Shown here in pieces: positions 41,073-52,200 of a DNA stretch of 64,000 bases (within the stretch, counting starts at the first letter, position 1; each line of letters begins with the position of its first letter). The notes beneath the pieces are model-generated. The model was given only the letters and a program-made list of their open reading frames with translations. It had not been told where the DNA came from and ran no database searches. Source of the DNA: JAGQOZ01 sp041399205 (lineage in GTDB: Bacteria; Planctomycetota; Planctomycetia; Pirellulales; Pirellulaceae); contig JAWKTK010000025.1 in NCBI GenBank assembly GCA_041399205.1, positions 1 through 64,000 on the forward strand, written 5' to 3'. The position numbers and the translations under genes are program-made.

Positions 41073-41885
41073 TTATTTCAAAAACTGCTGCATGTATTGG
41101 AAGCTGCCTTCGACCAGTTTTTCAAGGCCTGGTGTGTAATCAAAGACTTCGACGGACACCCATTTGTCGTAGCCAATTTCTTGCAGGGCGGCAAAGATGG
41201 GCGCAAAGTCAATTTCGCCCATGCCGGGCCCCAATTTGTTGGCGTCATTGGCGTGAAAGTGTTCTACGAATGCCGCGCTGTCTTTGATGATATCCGGAAT
41301 CGGTTTCGATTCGCTGGACATCGCTTTCACGTCTAGGTGCAAACGCACGCGAGGCGAATCAATTTTCTTGGCCAGTTCCATGCCCGCTTCGGCGGTGAGC
41401 AAGAAATCTCCTTCGGCTGGGCCCAGCGGTTCCAGTGCCAGCGTGATGCCGGCTTGTTCCAGGTCCTTTGTAAAGGATTGGATGACTTCGGCCGCAAAAT
41501 CCATGGCTTGGGCGTGCGAAACCCCCGGTAGCAAGTTGCGTTGTTGGGGCGAACCCAAGACCATCACGCTACCGCCCAAGTCATGACAAAGTTGTGTCAG
41601 TGCCTTGAAATAGTCGGACGTCTTTTGGCGAATCGCCGCGTCGGGTGACGTCAAATAAAAGCCTTCCGTCTTGGCCAACAGCCAGTGAAGACCAACCACT
41701 TCCAGGCCAGCGTCGGCCGCTTGCTTTTTCACCGTTTGCCGTTGCTGAGCGGTGATCTGAGTGGCATCGTTGTGCATGGTGAACGGAGCGATTTCAATGC
41801 CGGTGTATCCAGCGTTTCGGGCGTAGGCGAAGGCCTTGTCAAACGGCCAGTCTTGAAATGTCTCGTTGCAAATGGCGAATTTCAT
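41073..41885 (-). CDS. Sugar phosphate isomerase/epimerase (TIM barrel)
   Basis: A 270-residue protein of the xylose-isomerase-like TIM-barrel family. Landmarks: MKFAICNETFQDWPFDKAFA, GYTGIEIAPFTM, VVGLHWLLAKTEG, ITLALEPLGP (metal-binding Glu), VRLHLDVKAMSSES, VEHFHANDANKLGPGMGEID (His and Asp ligands) and KWVSVEVFDYTPGLEKLVEG. It is the first gene of a leftward cassette, 61 bases before the MDR gene. The likely role is epimerising or isomerising a sugar that the two dehydrogenases then process. Confidence 0.93.
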   Translation of the reverse strand: MKFAICNETFQDWPFDKAFAYARNAGYTGIEIAPFTMHNDATQITAQQRQTVKKQAADAGLEVVGLHWLLAKTEGFYLTSPDAAIRQKTSDYFKALTQLCHDLGGSVMVLGSPQQRNLLPGVSHAQAMDFAAEVIQSFTKDLEQAGITLALEPLGPAEGDFLLTAEAGMELAKKIDSPRVRLHLDVKAMSSESKPIPDIIKDSAAFVEHFHANDANKLGPGMGEIDFAPIFAALQEIGYDKWVSVEVFDYTPGLEKLVEGSFQYMQQFLK

Positions 41886-41975
41886 GTTGCGGAATCGCTT
41901 TCGGTCTAACGGGTTAATCGAATTGTGACCAATGTAGTTGACGTTGTGGCGTGGCTTGCCAAGACTTGTGGCTGG

Positions 41976-42923
41976 TTATTCCAGGCCTGGAATATTTTTC
42001 TGGCCGGGCGACACCTTCTTACGGCCGCGACGCGTTTTTGCGTCAGCCGAAGGCGCCTTGTCTTCCAGTCGACGTCCCGAGGCGGTGTCGGGAGCACTGA
42101 TCAGTGGCTCTGGCGCGCCGTCCAGCAGGTCGCCGACTTGGATCGAGCTCAAGCGTTGTTCGACTCGTTCCGCATATTCCGGAGAAAGTTCAAAACCAAA
42201 GAATCGGCGTCCTAGTTTCTTGGCGACGGCCAATGTCGTTCCGCTGCCGCCAAAGGGATCCAGCACCAAGTCGCCTTCGTTAGAACAAGAACGAATGATT
42301 CGGCCCAGCAGTTGTTCTGGCATCTGGCAACCGTGCCAGCCCGCTCGTTCTTTAAACGTCCCAGCAACTCGAGGAAAATACCACGTATCACTTTCGGCCG
42401 AAAAACCTGCGGGCAAATCTTGCGGTCGAAGGATCCACGTATCGTCGGGCAAGCGTCCCTTGGGGTTCGCTCGTTTATCACCGTAAACCAATTGCCGCGC
42501 CGAAGGGACTCGGATCTGATCCACGTTAAACGTAAAGTTCTTGGGGTCTTTGACCATGTGAAACAAGTGGGCGTGCGAGCGGCTGAATTTGTTCTTGCAG
42601 TTGACCCCGAATGTGTAATACCAAATCACCCAGCTGCGACAGACAAAACCTAATTCTCGCTGCATCATCACTTTGAATTCGGCGGCGTATTCGTCACCGA
42701 TAGCCAGCCAGAACGTGCCGTCGGCCTTGAGCACTCGATGGATTTCGCTCAGCCATTGCTGAGACCAATTCAGGTAGTCATCGTCGTGTCGTTTGTCTTG
42801 GTAGACGTCATATTCGTAGCCGATATTGAACGGAGGATCTGCAAAAGCCAAGTCCGCACAGCCGTCCGGCAGTTCGGCCAAGCCTTGAATGCAGTCTTGC
42901 TGGACGATTCGATCAAATTCCAT
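41976..42923 (-). CDS. Site-specific DNA methyltransferase, N4/N6 type (orphan)
   Basis: A 315-residue beta-class amino-methyltransferase: the catalytic motif IV DLAFADPPFNIGYEY comes before the AdoMet-binding motif I region DLVLDPFGGSGTTLAVAKKL. Further landmarks are YLNWSQQWLSEIHRVLKADG and FFGFELSPEYAERVEQRL. The C-terminus is a basic, low-complexity tail (KTRRGRKKVSPGQKN) probably touching DNA. No restriction enzyme gene is nearby, so it is an orphan, perhaps regulatory, or anti-restriction. The recognition site cannot be read from sequence. Confidence 0.93.
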   Translation of the reverse strand: MEFDRIVQQDCIQGLAELPDGCADLAFADPPFNIGYEYDVYQDKRHDDDYLNWSQQWLSEIHRVLKADGTFWLAIGDEYAAEFKVMMQRELGFVCRSWVIWYYTFGVNCKNKFSRSHAHLFHMVKDPKNFTFNVDQIRVPSARQLVYGDKRANPKGRLPDDTWILRPQDLPAGFSAESDTWYFPRVAGTFKERAGWHGCQMPEQLLGRIIRSCSNEGDLVLDPFGGSGTTLAVAKKLGRRFFGFELSPEYAERVEQRLSSIQVGDLLDGAPEPLISAPDTASGRRLEDKAPSADAKTRRGRKKVSPGQKNIPGLE

Positions 42924-43232
42924 GAAAACCTATTCCTGCATGTGCGCGGGCGAAAGAAAATCCTGGTGTGCTGGCCGCACATTGTAACGATTATGGCGCT
43001 CCCGTTGCAGTGGCAGTTGCATGGTGCTGGCGAAGTCTGGGGATCCATTCGTTTGGCGCAGGTCCTATAACTGGTATGGTTCGAATTGGGCGAATTGAAT
43101 CTGGCGCTGGCTTGGCTTGCAATTTGATCGGCGTGACGAACGTTTCATACAGCGGAATTGTGCTTTGAATTGGCATGATTCTGGCTGTCGCAACGAGTTC
43201 GATTGAATGTTCAACTGGAAATCTGGTTTGTC
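42924..43232. other. Divergent intergenic region
   Basis: 309 bases between the methyltransferase and the deacetylase genes. It should hold both promoters. No RNA gene, repeat or strong hairpin is seen. Confidence 0.3.
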
Positions 43233-44118
43233 ATGGCGAATTGGAAGAAATGGCTGGTGGCAGCTCGCTATTGGGCGACCCTGCCCGCTCGTCAGCAGCG
43301 AAATCGCAGCTTGGCCGCGCAAGGTCAGTCACCATTGATGGTTCTGTTCTATCATCGAGTGGCAGATACGTTTCCCAACGATTGGACGATATCGAACCAG
43401 TTGTTTCAACGGCAAATCGAATGGATTCGTCAGCACTATGAAATCGTGTCGCTGCATGGTGCAGGATCGCATTCACTTGCGAAAACAGAATGGTCGTCCA
43501 GCAGTGGCCATTACATTTGACGATGGCTACGCGGAAAACTGTGATCAAGCGTTGCCTTACTTGTTAGAGAATCAGATTCCGTTTACCTACTTTGTCACGC
43601 TGGACAATATGCTGACCGGGCAATCGTTTCCGCATGACGCACAAGCCAACTGCCCGGCCAAGCCGAATACGCTGGAACAGATTCAACTATTGGCTCAGGC
43701 CGGAGCGGAGATTGGCGGTCACACCAAGACGCATCCAGACTTGGGTGCCATCCATGATGAAGCCACACTGCAGGAAGAAGTCTTTGACTCGATAGCTCAG
43801 TTGGAAGACTACATCAACAAGAAGATTTCGTACTTTGCATTTCCGTATGGGTTGCCGCAGAACCTAAATGCGGCGGTCTATCGCATGGCGCAGCGAGCGG
43901 GGTTGAAAGGAGTCTGTTCGGCGTATGGAGACTACAACGTTGTGGATCAGGATCCGTTTCATATTCGCCGTATTCATGCAGATGCGGAAATGGTTCGGCT
44001 GAAAAATTGGCTCACATTGGATTCGCGAAAACCGTTCGTGCCTACCGTTTTTGACGAACTGGAACGAACGAGCGTAAACGATCATTCGTTGGCGGAGTCA
44101 GACTGCCATGCCGTGTGA
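43233..44118 (+). CDS. Polysaccharide deacetylase family protein (single frameshift)
   Basis: About 295 residues across two frames. The ATG at 43233 (MANWKKWLVAARYWATLPAR) leads to LMVLFYHRVADTFPNDWTIS; after a shift near 43460 the protein continues as GRPAVAITFDDGYAENCDQA. The metal-binding TFDDGY and the later GGHTKTHPDLGAI (HxxxH) are the two key NodB motifs, and ISYFAFPYGLPQ is motif 4. The domain removes acetyl groups from polysaccharide. It is followed by a flippase gene overlapping by 11 bases, so it probably belongs to an exopolysaccharide assembly unit. Confidence 0.88.
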
Positions 44119-45586
44119 CACGCTTACTTGTGATGGCGAATCCAATCCAACGACACATTCCGCCCATGACGCCGCGAACCAAATTGTCGGCGATTCATTG
44201 GCCAGCGGCGTCGCCATCATGTTGGCCATGACGGTCATTCAACGGTTGGTGGGCTTGGGACGCAATATCTTAATCTGCTGGTTCTTGGAACCGGAAGATT
44301 TGGGCGTTTGGAACCTAGCCAATAGCTTTCTGATTCTGGTAGCGCCGTTGGTGTTGTTTGGAGTTCCCGCAACGTTGGTCCGATACGTGGAGCACTATCG
44401 GCAAAAAGGACAATTGCGGTCGTACTTGAAACGAGTTTTCGTGACGTCGGCGTTGCTCACGACCGTCGGAGTGGCGTTGATCTTGTTGAATCATCGACAG
44501 GTCAGTTGGTTGGCATTTGGAGAAACACCAGACTCCAGTGTATTGCTGGTCACCACTATCAGCTTGGTGATTGTGATTGCGTTCAACTTGTTAGTGGAAC
44601 TTTTAACCGCCTTGCGACAACTCAAGTCGTTGGCTTTGGTGCAATTCTGGAACAGTTTGTTGTTTGCCGGTTTGTCGATTGGCCTACTGGCAGGAACTCA
44701 GCTCGGGCCGATGGCCGTAATCGTGGCGTGCCGGCGCGAGAATCTGCTGACGGCTGGCTATTCGTTTTGGATTGCCAGGCGAACGCTATCGAAATTCAAG
44801 ACTTCATTCGCCAGCGCCCATTTGACGCAATTTTGGCGGCGAAATGGGCCGTTTCGTGTTTTGGTTTTGGCTGAACGACCTGCTGATGAATCTGTTCGAA
44901 ACGGTCGACCGCTACATGATCATCCACGTCAGCGGACTCGATTCGAATCAAGCCGTCGCCTTGGTCGGACAGTATCACAGTAGTCGCATCATCGGTGTAC
45001 TGATGATTGCGGTGATTGGGATGCTGCAGGAACTTGCTTTCGTACCTGAGTCACGATTGGGAGTCTAAAACCACAGGCATGACCAAACGACTCGATTACG
45101 CTTTGCGACTGGTTGGAATTTTGATGACCGGTGCCGCAGGAGCCATCTTGGTACTGGCTCCTGTTATCTACGATTGGGCACTTAAGGGACGCTATACCGA
45201 TGGATTTTCGGTCTTGCCGTTGACCATGGCCTATTGCATTTGGTTTGGACTGCTGGCCATGGCCGTTAATTATGTGTGGTGCGCCGAACGGCCTCGAGCA
45301 GCATGGCGGCAATTGCGGCGAGCCTCGTTTTGAATGCCGCATTAAACTATGTGTTGATTCCGACGTGGGGACTGACAGGTGCCGTCTAGGGGTACGGCTG
45401 TCGCTAATTTGCTTGTTCGGAATCTATTGGGTTTGTTCGCAACTGAGATACCAATACCGCTGGGGTACCAGCATTCAGTCTGGCTCCGTTTACTTTGCTG
45501 CTTGTTGGATGGCCCGCGATAGCATCGCCATGATGTATACGGAGCGGAACGAGGTTCGCTGTTTGATCAAGAACGATCTGATCTAA
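44108..45586 (+). pseudogene. Oligosaccharide flippase (Wzx/MATE-like), frameshifted
   Basis: A multi-pass membrane protein of about 480 residues broken into at least four frames. The first frame (to about 44730) has GVAIMLAMTVIQRLVGLGRN, LEPEDLGVWNLANSFLILVA and VLLVTTISLVIVIAFNLLVE, the start of a polysaccharide flippase. Later frames give LNDLLMNLFETVDRYMIIHV, VGQYHSSRIIGVLMIAVIG, LRLVGILMTGAAGAILVLAP and ALKGRYTDGFSVLPLTMAYC, all in the expected order. Breaks are near 44730, 44840, 45040 and 45335-45390. It would flip lipid-linked glycan units across the inner membrane; the glycosyltransferase downstream fits that role. Confidence 0.78.
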
Positions 45587-45739
45587 GTGTTCGTTTCAGG
45601 GTCTACTACAGAAAGCTTCCTCGCTGGTTATCCAAGCCGCTGATACCATAATCAGTTCACAGTTCCTTCCTTTCAGTACAGAAAATGTTTCCCTTCGGCT
45701 TTGGTGCTCCGCTTCAGTCGTCCTCTCGGTTACCTTTGG

Positions 45740-46911
45740 AAGATCGAGGCCCGCTGCGAACGTTGTTCTTGTTGTCGAACATGCCCCAGTAGGTGGAGCC
45801 GAAGTGTTGCTGTCAATTTGATGGACCGATTTGACTGATCACCATTCAGCCCGAATTCGCCTGCTTGAAAGATTTGGGCGAATTGGGTGAAGACATGGCT
45901 GTTCGTTTCAAAGCGGCAGTCGCTTGATCAGGAGCCGTCGAGCATTCGCCGTCGTGCGACGTTTGGCGGCGTTGATGGTTCGCCATCGCATTGATGCATT
46001 GGTGACCGTGGAGTGCCGGAGACAAAATGTTCTGGGGACGTATTGCCGCGAAGTAGCCAACGTGCCGGTGATTTTGTCGGCGCTCCATTCCACGGGTTGG
46101 CCGGATGGTGTTGGCAAGTTGAACCGCATGTTGACCAGTTGGACGGACGGGTTCATTGCTGTGGCGTCCGAACATGGTCGGTTCCTGCGCGAATTCGAAA
46201 AGTTTCCGGCGGACAAAGTCTTTGTGATTCCCAATGGAGTCGACACGCAGCGGTTTCTTCGCAACGAACAGGCCGGCCAACGAATTCGCAACGAACTGAG
46301 CATTCCGCCCGACGCTCCGGTGATCGGAATTGTGGCAGCTCTGCGCCCGGAAAAGAATCATGCGCTGTTCTTGGAAGCGGCCCGGCGCATTGCGCAGGTT
46401 CGCTCGGACGCACACTTCGTGATTGTTGGTGATGGACCGTGCCGCACGGGTGAAAACACTTGTGAACTTGGTTTTGAATTCTCGAGTCCACTTCTTGGAA
46501 CTCGCGGTGATACCCCGCCTGAAATCCTGTCCGCCATGGACGTGTTCTGTTCGTGACCAGTCACAACGAAGCAAATCCGTTCCATTCTGGAAGCACTGTC
46601 GACGGAAGTCCCGAGTGGTGGCGACCGATGTGGGCAGCGTGTCCATAGGCTTGGTGCAGCCCGGCAAAACAGGCTTTCTGGCGAACCGGGCAATGGCGAA
46701 GCTGTCTCAGGCTACGTTTTGGCGCCATTTGGAAGACGCACAGTTGAGCCGCACGTTGGGCGAAGGAGGCCGCTTGGAAGTGGCCCATCATTGGTCGTTA
46801 GACGCGATGGTGCAAGGATTCAACCTGATTTCGGATATCTACGCCAAGTGCAAAGCGCGTTGCGTCCCTTCCACCGTCAGGCACGTGCAAGCGAAACGTT
46901 CGGTCGAATAA
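45740..46911 (+). pseudogene. GT4-family glycosyltransferase, frameshifted
   Basis: About 385 residues over several frames. The N-terminus reads NVVLVVEHAPVGGAEVLL near 45755. The longest clean part (45924-46450) gives VVRRLAALMVRHRIDALVTV, VPVILSALHSTGWPDGVGKL, VFVIPNGVDTQRFLRNEQAG and VIGIVAALRPEKNHALFLEA with FVIVGDGP. Further on, LGTRGDTP, EILSAMDVFC, VVATDVGSVS, LVQPGKTGFL and LEVAHHWSLDAMVQGF complete a GT4 enzyme. Breaks are near 45800, 46450, 46490, 46550 and 46640. The exact start is not defined. It lies downstream of the deacetylase and flippase. Confidence 0.75.
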
Positions 46912-47151
46912 AAATCAGATTTGACCAATCTTTCTGGCGAATTCGTTTCACCGGTAGCTCAGTTCGACGGAAAGCAATTGGCAGCAGTTCAGCAGCAGAG
47001 ATGAATGCTCGTTGCGTCACGGGAGCTGGGTATCGCATCGTTCATGATGCGCCAATACCTCGACGCTCCCCTATGCAGGCACTTGCAGCGAATGACTACG
47101 ATTATCAAGTTGTGTTATTTATTCGTTGCGAAGTGGAGCTTTTCTAGAAGC

Positions 47152-48689
47152 ATGGAACCAATCGATCTAGCTGATTTCAATTGGAAATTCTAAAGAATTC
47201 GACCTCTGGTGATCGAAGACTACGAAGCAGCAAATTCCAGATGCAACAAAAATGTTTTCGGATGCATCCTTGTAGGTCCGATCAAATTGAAAGCCAGTTG
47301 CAAGTCTTCCCGGAAGGTCAGATTGCCTGTAGGTGACGGCAAGATTTGTGGCTTCGTCCAGCAGTTTGATCTTGAATTTTGATCCCTTGGAATGGCGCTG
47401 GCAGAAAATTGCGGACAGCGGCTTTATTCGCAATCATCGGCCCGATAGGATCGAAATGTGGTCGATCCAGAATATCGAGGCATGAAGCTGTCGCGGCGGC
47501 TGTATGACGCTCGGAAAGAACTGTGCCGCCACAGAATCTACGAAACGGATCATCATTGGCGGACGTATTCCCGGCTATGACAAATACGCGGACGAAATGT
47601 CAGCACGGGAATATATGATCAAATCACCGAAAAAGAACTGTATGGCCAGTACTGACGGCTCAGCTGTCCAACGGGTTTTGCGTTGCAAAGGTTTTGATTC
47701 CCGATTATTTTCCTTCGGACAAGGCTTCTCGAGGCTACTTGTGACATTCTTGGAATGGAAAAACTTAGATCACGTCAGCAAAGGGCGTCGGAAGACGAAC
47801 ACGTGATCGAACTGATTCGCCTGTGTATCGTGCAGTATGAAATGCGAACCATCAAAGCGTTTGATGACTTTGTCCAGCAGTGCGAATTCTTCATCGATAC
47901 CGCGTCGGACTATAAGAGCGACTTTGTGCTGTTCCCGAATTGTTTACGGCGCTGTTGTCCTGCGTGGAAGCCACTCGGCCCGGCCAGGCAGCTCGACAAC
48001 TTGCCGAATTCACTCCGCAATACTTGGAAGTCATGACCGAACTGGCGGTCAAGTATAGCGTCAACGTGATTGGTGGCAGTCAATTCGTTGTGGAAAATGA
48101 CACGCTGTACAACATTTCGTATTTGTTTCATCGAGATGGTTCGATTGACAAGCAGTACAAATTGCACATCACTCACAGCGAACGGAAGTGGTGGGGAGTG
48201 CATCCGGGTGACGAAGTGAACGTGTTTGACACGGATTGCGGTCAGTGGGCATTTTGATTTGTTATGACATTGAATTTCCCGAATTGGCTCAGTGGCGGCG
48301 CACAAGGGCGGAAATCATCTTTGTACCCTTCAATACCGACATGCGGCATGGTTACTTGCGAGTGCGTCATTATTGCACGCAGCGAGGGTGTATTGAAACC
48401 ATCTGTATGTGGCTATTTCGGGTTGCACGGGAAATCTACCGTTTGTGGAAAACGCAGATATCCATTACGCGCAGTCGGGCATTTTCACGCCGGCCGATGT
48501 CGAATTCGCTCGAGACGCTGTGGCTGCCAGATGCAATCCCAACGTGGAAACCATGATCATCCACGATGTCGATTTGGAACTGCTACGCCATACACCGCGA
48601 ACAAAATCGGTCAAAACTGGCACGATCGCCGCAAAGATCTCTATTCGGTGCGATACACTCCGGCCGGCAAACGCCAGATGGATGTTTAG
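47152..48689 (+). pseudogene. GNAT acetyltransferase-nitrilase fusion protein, frameshifted
   Basis: A bifunctional protein of about 510 residues, recognisable through many small breaks. The N-terminal half is a GNAT domain: IRPLVIEDYEA, FPEGQIA, VDPEYRGMKLSRRLYDARKE, RIIIGGRIPGYDKYADEMSA and RGYATFLEWKN-like pieces. The C-terminal half is a carbon-nitrogen hydrolase: CEFFIDTASDYKSDFVLFPN, VNVIGGSQFVVENDTLYNIS, YKLHITHSERKWWGVHPGDE (catalytic Lys region), ILICYDIEFPELAQ (catalytic Cys) and VAISGCTGNLPFVENADIHY, ending AGKRQMDV. Such fusions are known in planctomycetes and other bacteria; the substrate amide is unknown. The start is the ATG at 47152 (MEPIDLADFNWKF). Confidence 0.8.
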
Positions 48690-48741
48690 AGGGCGGCTGC
48701 GGCTCGAGGGCGCTTGCGCTCGAGGGCGCTGCGGCACCTTG

Positions 48742-49105
48742 CTAGACCGCTGCGCTGCTAGAACGCTGCGCTTAACAGATTTAGCTGATTTGACGTTGGC
48801 CGAAAAATGACAGGAATTGTTCATCGGCCCTTGGCCCGAAAAATGACAGGAATTGTTCTTCGGCGCTTGGTCCGAAAAATGATCGCAAGTCAAATTTTTC
48901 CAAGCCAGACAGCCTCTCAGAAAAGGCGGGGCCACCGACCGCACCTGGAATCTAGATTCTAGCAGCGCAGCGAACTCGCAGCGCAGCGTTCTAGCAGCGG
49001 CGTTCTCTGGCAACTCGAAGCGCAGCGGTCTCAAAACGCAGCGTTCTCGTAACTCGAAGCGCGGCGGTCTCGAAGCAGCGTTCTCGTAACTCGCAGCGAA
49101 CTCGT
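48742..49105. repeat. Composite cluster of inverted and direct GC-rich repeats
   Basis: Part of a 539-base gene-free region (48690-49228). The left arm (48742-48774) has agaccgctgcgctgctagaa; its reverse complement recurs in the right part (48955-49105). There, units of about 40 bases (aactcgaagcgc, gcggtctc, gcagcgttctc) occur two and a half times. Just before, gctcgagggcgct is repeated with a 16-base period (about 48702-48730). The two arms flank the 36-bp tandem repeat. No coding function is evident; open frames across it are repeat-driven. Confidence 0.75.
48801..48885. repeat. 36-bp tandem repeat, about 2.4 copies
   Basis: Units begin with cgaaaaatgacaggaattgt at 48801 and 48837, and a diverged third starts at 48873 (cgaaaaatgatcgcaag). 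The period is exactly 36 bases. Units are contiguous, with no spacers. Confidence 0.85.
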
Positions 49106-49228
49106 TACCTTCCGTCGACCAAAAAATCGTTTTCGGTGGCTGATTCAGCCAACTTGGTTAGAATGTCGGCTTTCGATGCCGCTTGGCGTTTTCCTACCTG
49201 TGTTCCCACCCGCACAAAGAATTGAAGC

Positions 49229-52200
49229 ATGTTGAACCGATTTAGATTGCTCTGTTTGTTTGTATCTGCGTCGATATTGTTTGCAGGTACCCAATCCGGT
49301 TTTTCGCAAATTTTGGAATTGGAAAAAGGGGATCACATTGCCATCATCGGCAATACGTTGGCCGACCGCATGCAACATCACGGTTGGTTTGAAACGTATC
49401 TGCAAGCACTCCATCCACAGCACGAATTGACGATTCGTAACTTGGGCTTCGCCGGCGATGAAGTGAAAACTCGGCCACGATCCGATAACTTCGGTTCGCC
49501 CGATCAATGGCTGATGAAGGTGCAAGCCGACGTTATCTTCTGCTTCTTTGGATATAACGAAGCTCTTCGAGGCGATGCGGGGATCGTCCAGTTCGAACAA
49601 GAACTCAACGAGATGCTAGATGGGATGCAGTCGCAAAAGTATGGCGCGAATGCTCCCCAGATTATCGTCTTTTCGCCCATTGCCCACGAAAACCTTCACA
49701 GTCCGAACTTGCCGGACGGTACGGAAAACAACGCCAAGCTGGCGATCTACACGGCCAAAATGAAAGCGGTTTGCGATGCCCAAGAAGTTCCGTTTGTGAA
49801 TTTGCTGGAACCGACCGCTCGGCTTTATCAACAAGCCGATTCGCCCTTGACCATGAACGGCATCCATCTGTTGGATCACGGCAATCGTCTGTTGGCGCAA
49901 GAAGTGATGCGGTCTCTATTCGGAAAGGATGTCTCCATTCCGTCTGACGACAAGATTGCGGAACTGCGAAAGGCCGTGCTGGAGAAGAGCTATTACTGGT
50001 TTAGCCGGTACCGAGTGGTGGATGGTTACAACGTGTTTGGTGGCCGATCCAAATTGGAATGGTTTGGTCAGTCGAATCAGGATGTGATGATGCGAGAAAT
50101 GGAAATCTTTGACATCATGACGGCCAATCGAGATAAACGAATTTGGGCTGTTGCTCAAGATAACACAGACTACCAAGTGGTCGACAATAACTTGCCGCCG
50201 CAGTTGGAAGTGAAAACCAACAAGCCGGGCAACAAGGACGATGGTTCGTATTCTTATTTGAGTGGCGAAGAAGCCATCGAAAAGATGCAAATTGCCGAAA
50301 ACATGAAGGTTAACCTGTTTGCTTCGGAAGAGATGTTTCCCGAATTGGTGAACCCCGTACAGATGGCCGTTGACACGGACGGTCGCCTGTTTGTTTCGGT
50401 CTGGCCTTCGTATCCGCACTGGAATCCAACGGAAGAACGACGAGACCGTATTGTCTGCTTGCCGGACGATAACGGTGATGGTGTGGCCGATCGCTGCGTT
50501 GTCTTTGCCGATCAATTGAACAGCATTACCGGCTTTGAATTTTGGGGCGGCGGTGTCTTGGTCTGTTCGCCTCCCGAAATCTGGTTCCTCAAAGATACGG
50601 ACGGAGACGACAAGGCGGACTTCAAGCTGCGCATGCTGCAAGGTGTATCCAGTGCCGACACGCACCACACTGCCAACGCCATGGTGATCGGTCCGGATGG
50701 CGGCCTGTATTGGTCTCGAGGTGTCTTTCATGTGACCAACATGGAAACGCCTACCAAGACGTTTCGATCAACCTCTTCGGGCGTTTACCGCTTTGATCCT
50801 CGTACGTATGAAATCAGCTTCCACTTCCCCATCGGCCCGAATCCGCACGGCGATTTCTTCGATCAATGGGGCTACCAATTTGCGAACGACGGTACCAGCG
50901 GCACCGGTTCGTACGTGAATATCGGCAAAGGAATTGGGAATAAACAGTGGTTTCAGAAACGAGTGCGTCCGGTGGCTGCCACTGGTTGTCTGTCCAGCAG
51001 TCATTTTCCCGCTGCGAACCAAGGCAACTTCTTGGTATGCAATACGATTGGCTTTTTGGGAGTCTTGCAGCACGAAGTAAAATACAACGGAGCCGATATC
51101 TACGCCGAAGAAATCGAACCGATTCTGGTGTCGTCTGACCCGAATTTTCGACCCAGCGATATCGAAGTCGGCGGCGACGGCGCGCTATACGTGGCCGATT
51201 GGTCCAACGCACTGATTGGGCACATGCAGCACAACATGCGAGATCCCAATCGAGACCACGAACATGGACGAATTTACCGAGTCACCTATGAAGGTCGAGA
51301 TTTGCTTGAGCCGGTCAAGCTGAAGAATAAGCCGATTCCGGAAGTCTTGAACGCATTCTTTGCCAAAGAAAATGGGGTTCGCTATCGAGCTCGTTTGGAG
51401 CTCAGCGGTCGTCAAACTGACGATGTCTTGGCCGAAGTTGCCAAGTTTTCCGCAAAACTGAATCCGGAAAAAGCAGACGATGCCCAAGCAATGTTGGAAT
51501 GCCTGTGGGTGCATGAAGAGCATCGAGTTCCCAATGTGGCGTTGGTGCAGACGTTGTCCAAGAAAGCAACGGATGGTCGAGTTCGCGCGGCGGCGATTCG
51601 CACTTTGGGGCATTGGGGACAAAAGGTTGCAGATTGGCAACCCATTCTGGCCGCCGCCGCTCAAGACGAGTCGGCGCTGGTTCGAGCGGAAGCGGTGAAG
51701 GCTGCTGTTTCATTTAACGGCTTGGCAGCCGCTGAAGTTATTTTTGAAGTAGCAAATCATCCGCTGGATCCAGAATTGGAAACAGTGTTGAACTACGCCA
51801 AAAATCAGATTCAGGTCGATTCAGTTGTCCAAGATGCCATCAAGGCCGGCAAGGCAGTTTCTGCTGCGGCGCAAAAATATGTTCTCAGAAACGCGTCCGT
51901 GGAAGACTTGCTGAAGTTGGAACGCAGTGAAGCGGTTTATCACGCTATTTTGGAACGCCCCACGGCAACGGTCGACAATATTCGCGAAGCTATTTCTGGT
52001 TTGGCTGGCGACGCCGGTCAACAACTTGCGATTCTGTTGCAAACCATCCAGCAGTTTGATGCGAACCAAGTCGATGCGAATTTGGCCGCCATGGGACAAC
52101 TGTTGGCGTCACAATCTCCGGCAGCGTTGTCATCTGTCTTGGATAAGGTCAAACAGCTGGCAACGGAGGCTCAATCGGACGAAGTGCGCCAAGCCGCCTA

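Noticed and set aside
48801..48885. Possible CRISPR array because of the 36-bp period
   Set aside because: The units are contiguous with no unique spacers, the third is diverged, and no cas genes are present.
48465..49034. Leftward 189-codon open frame with repeated NNSCHFSGQ-type peptides
   Set aside because: It runs through the 36-bp tandem and inverted repeats and antisense to the nitrilase C-terminus; the peptide repeats come from the DNA repeats.
49916..50731. Leftward 271-codon open frame inside the giant redox gene
   Set aside because: Antisense to conserved dehydrogenase sequence; composition is that of a shadow frame.
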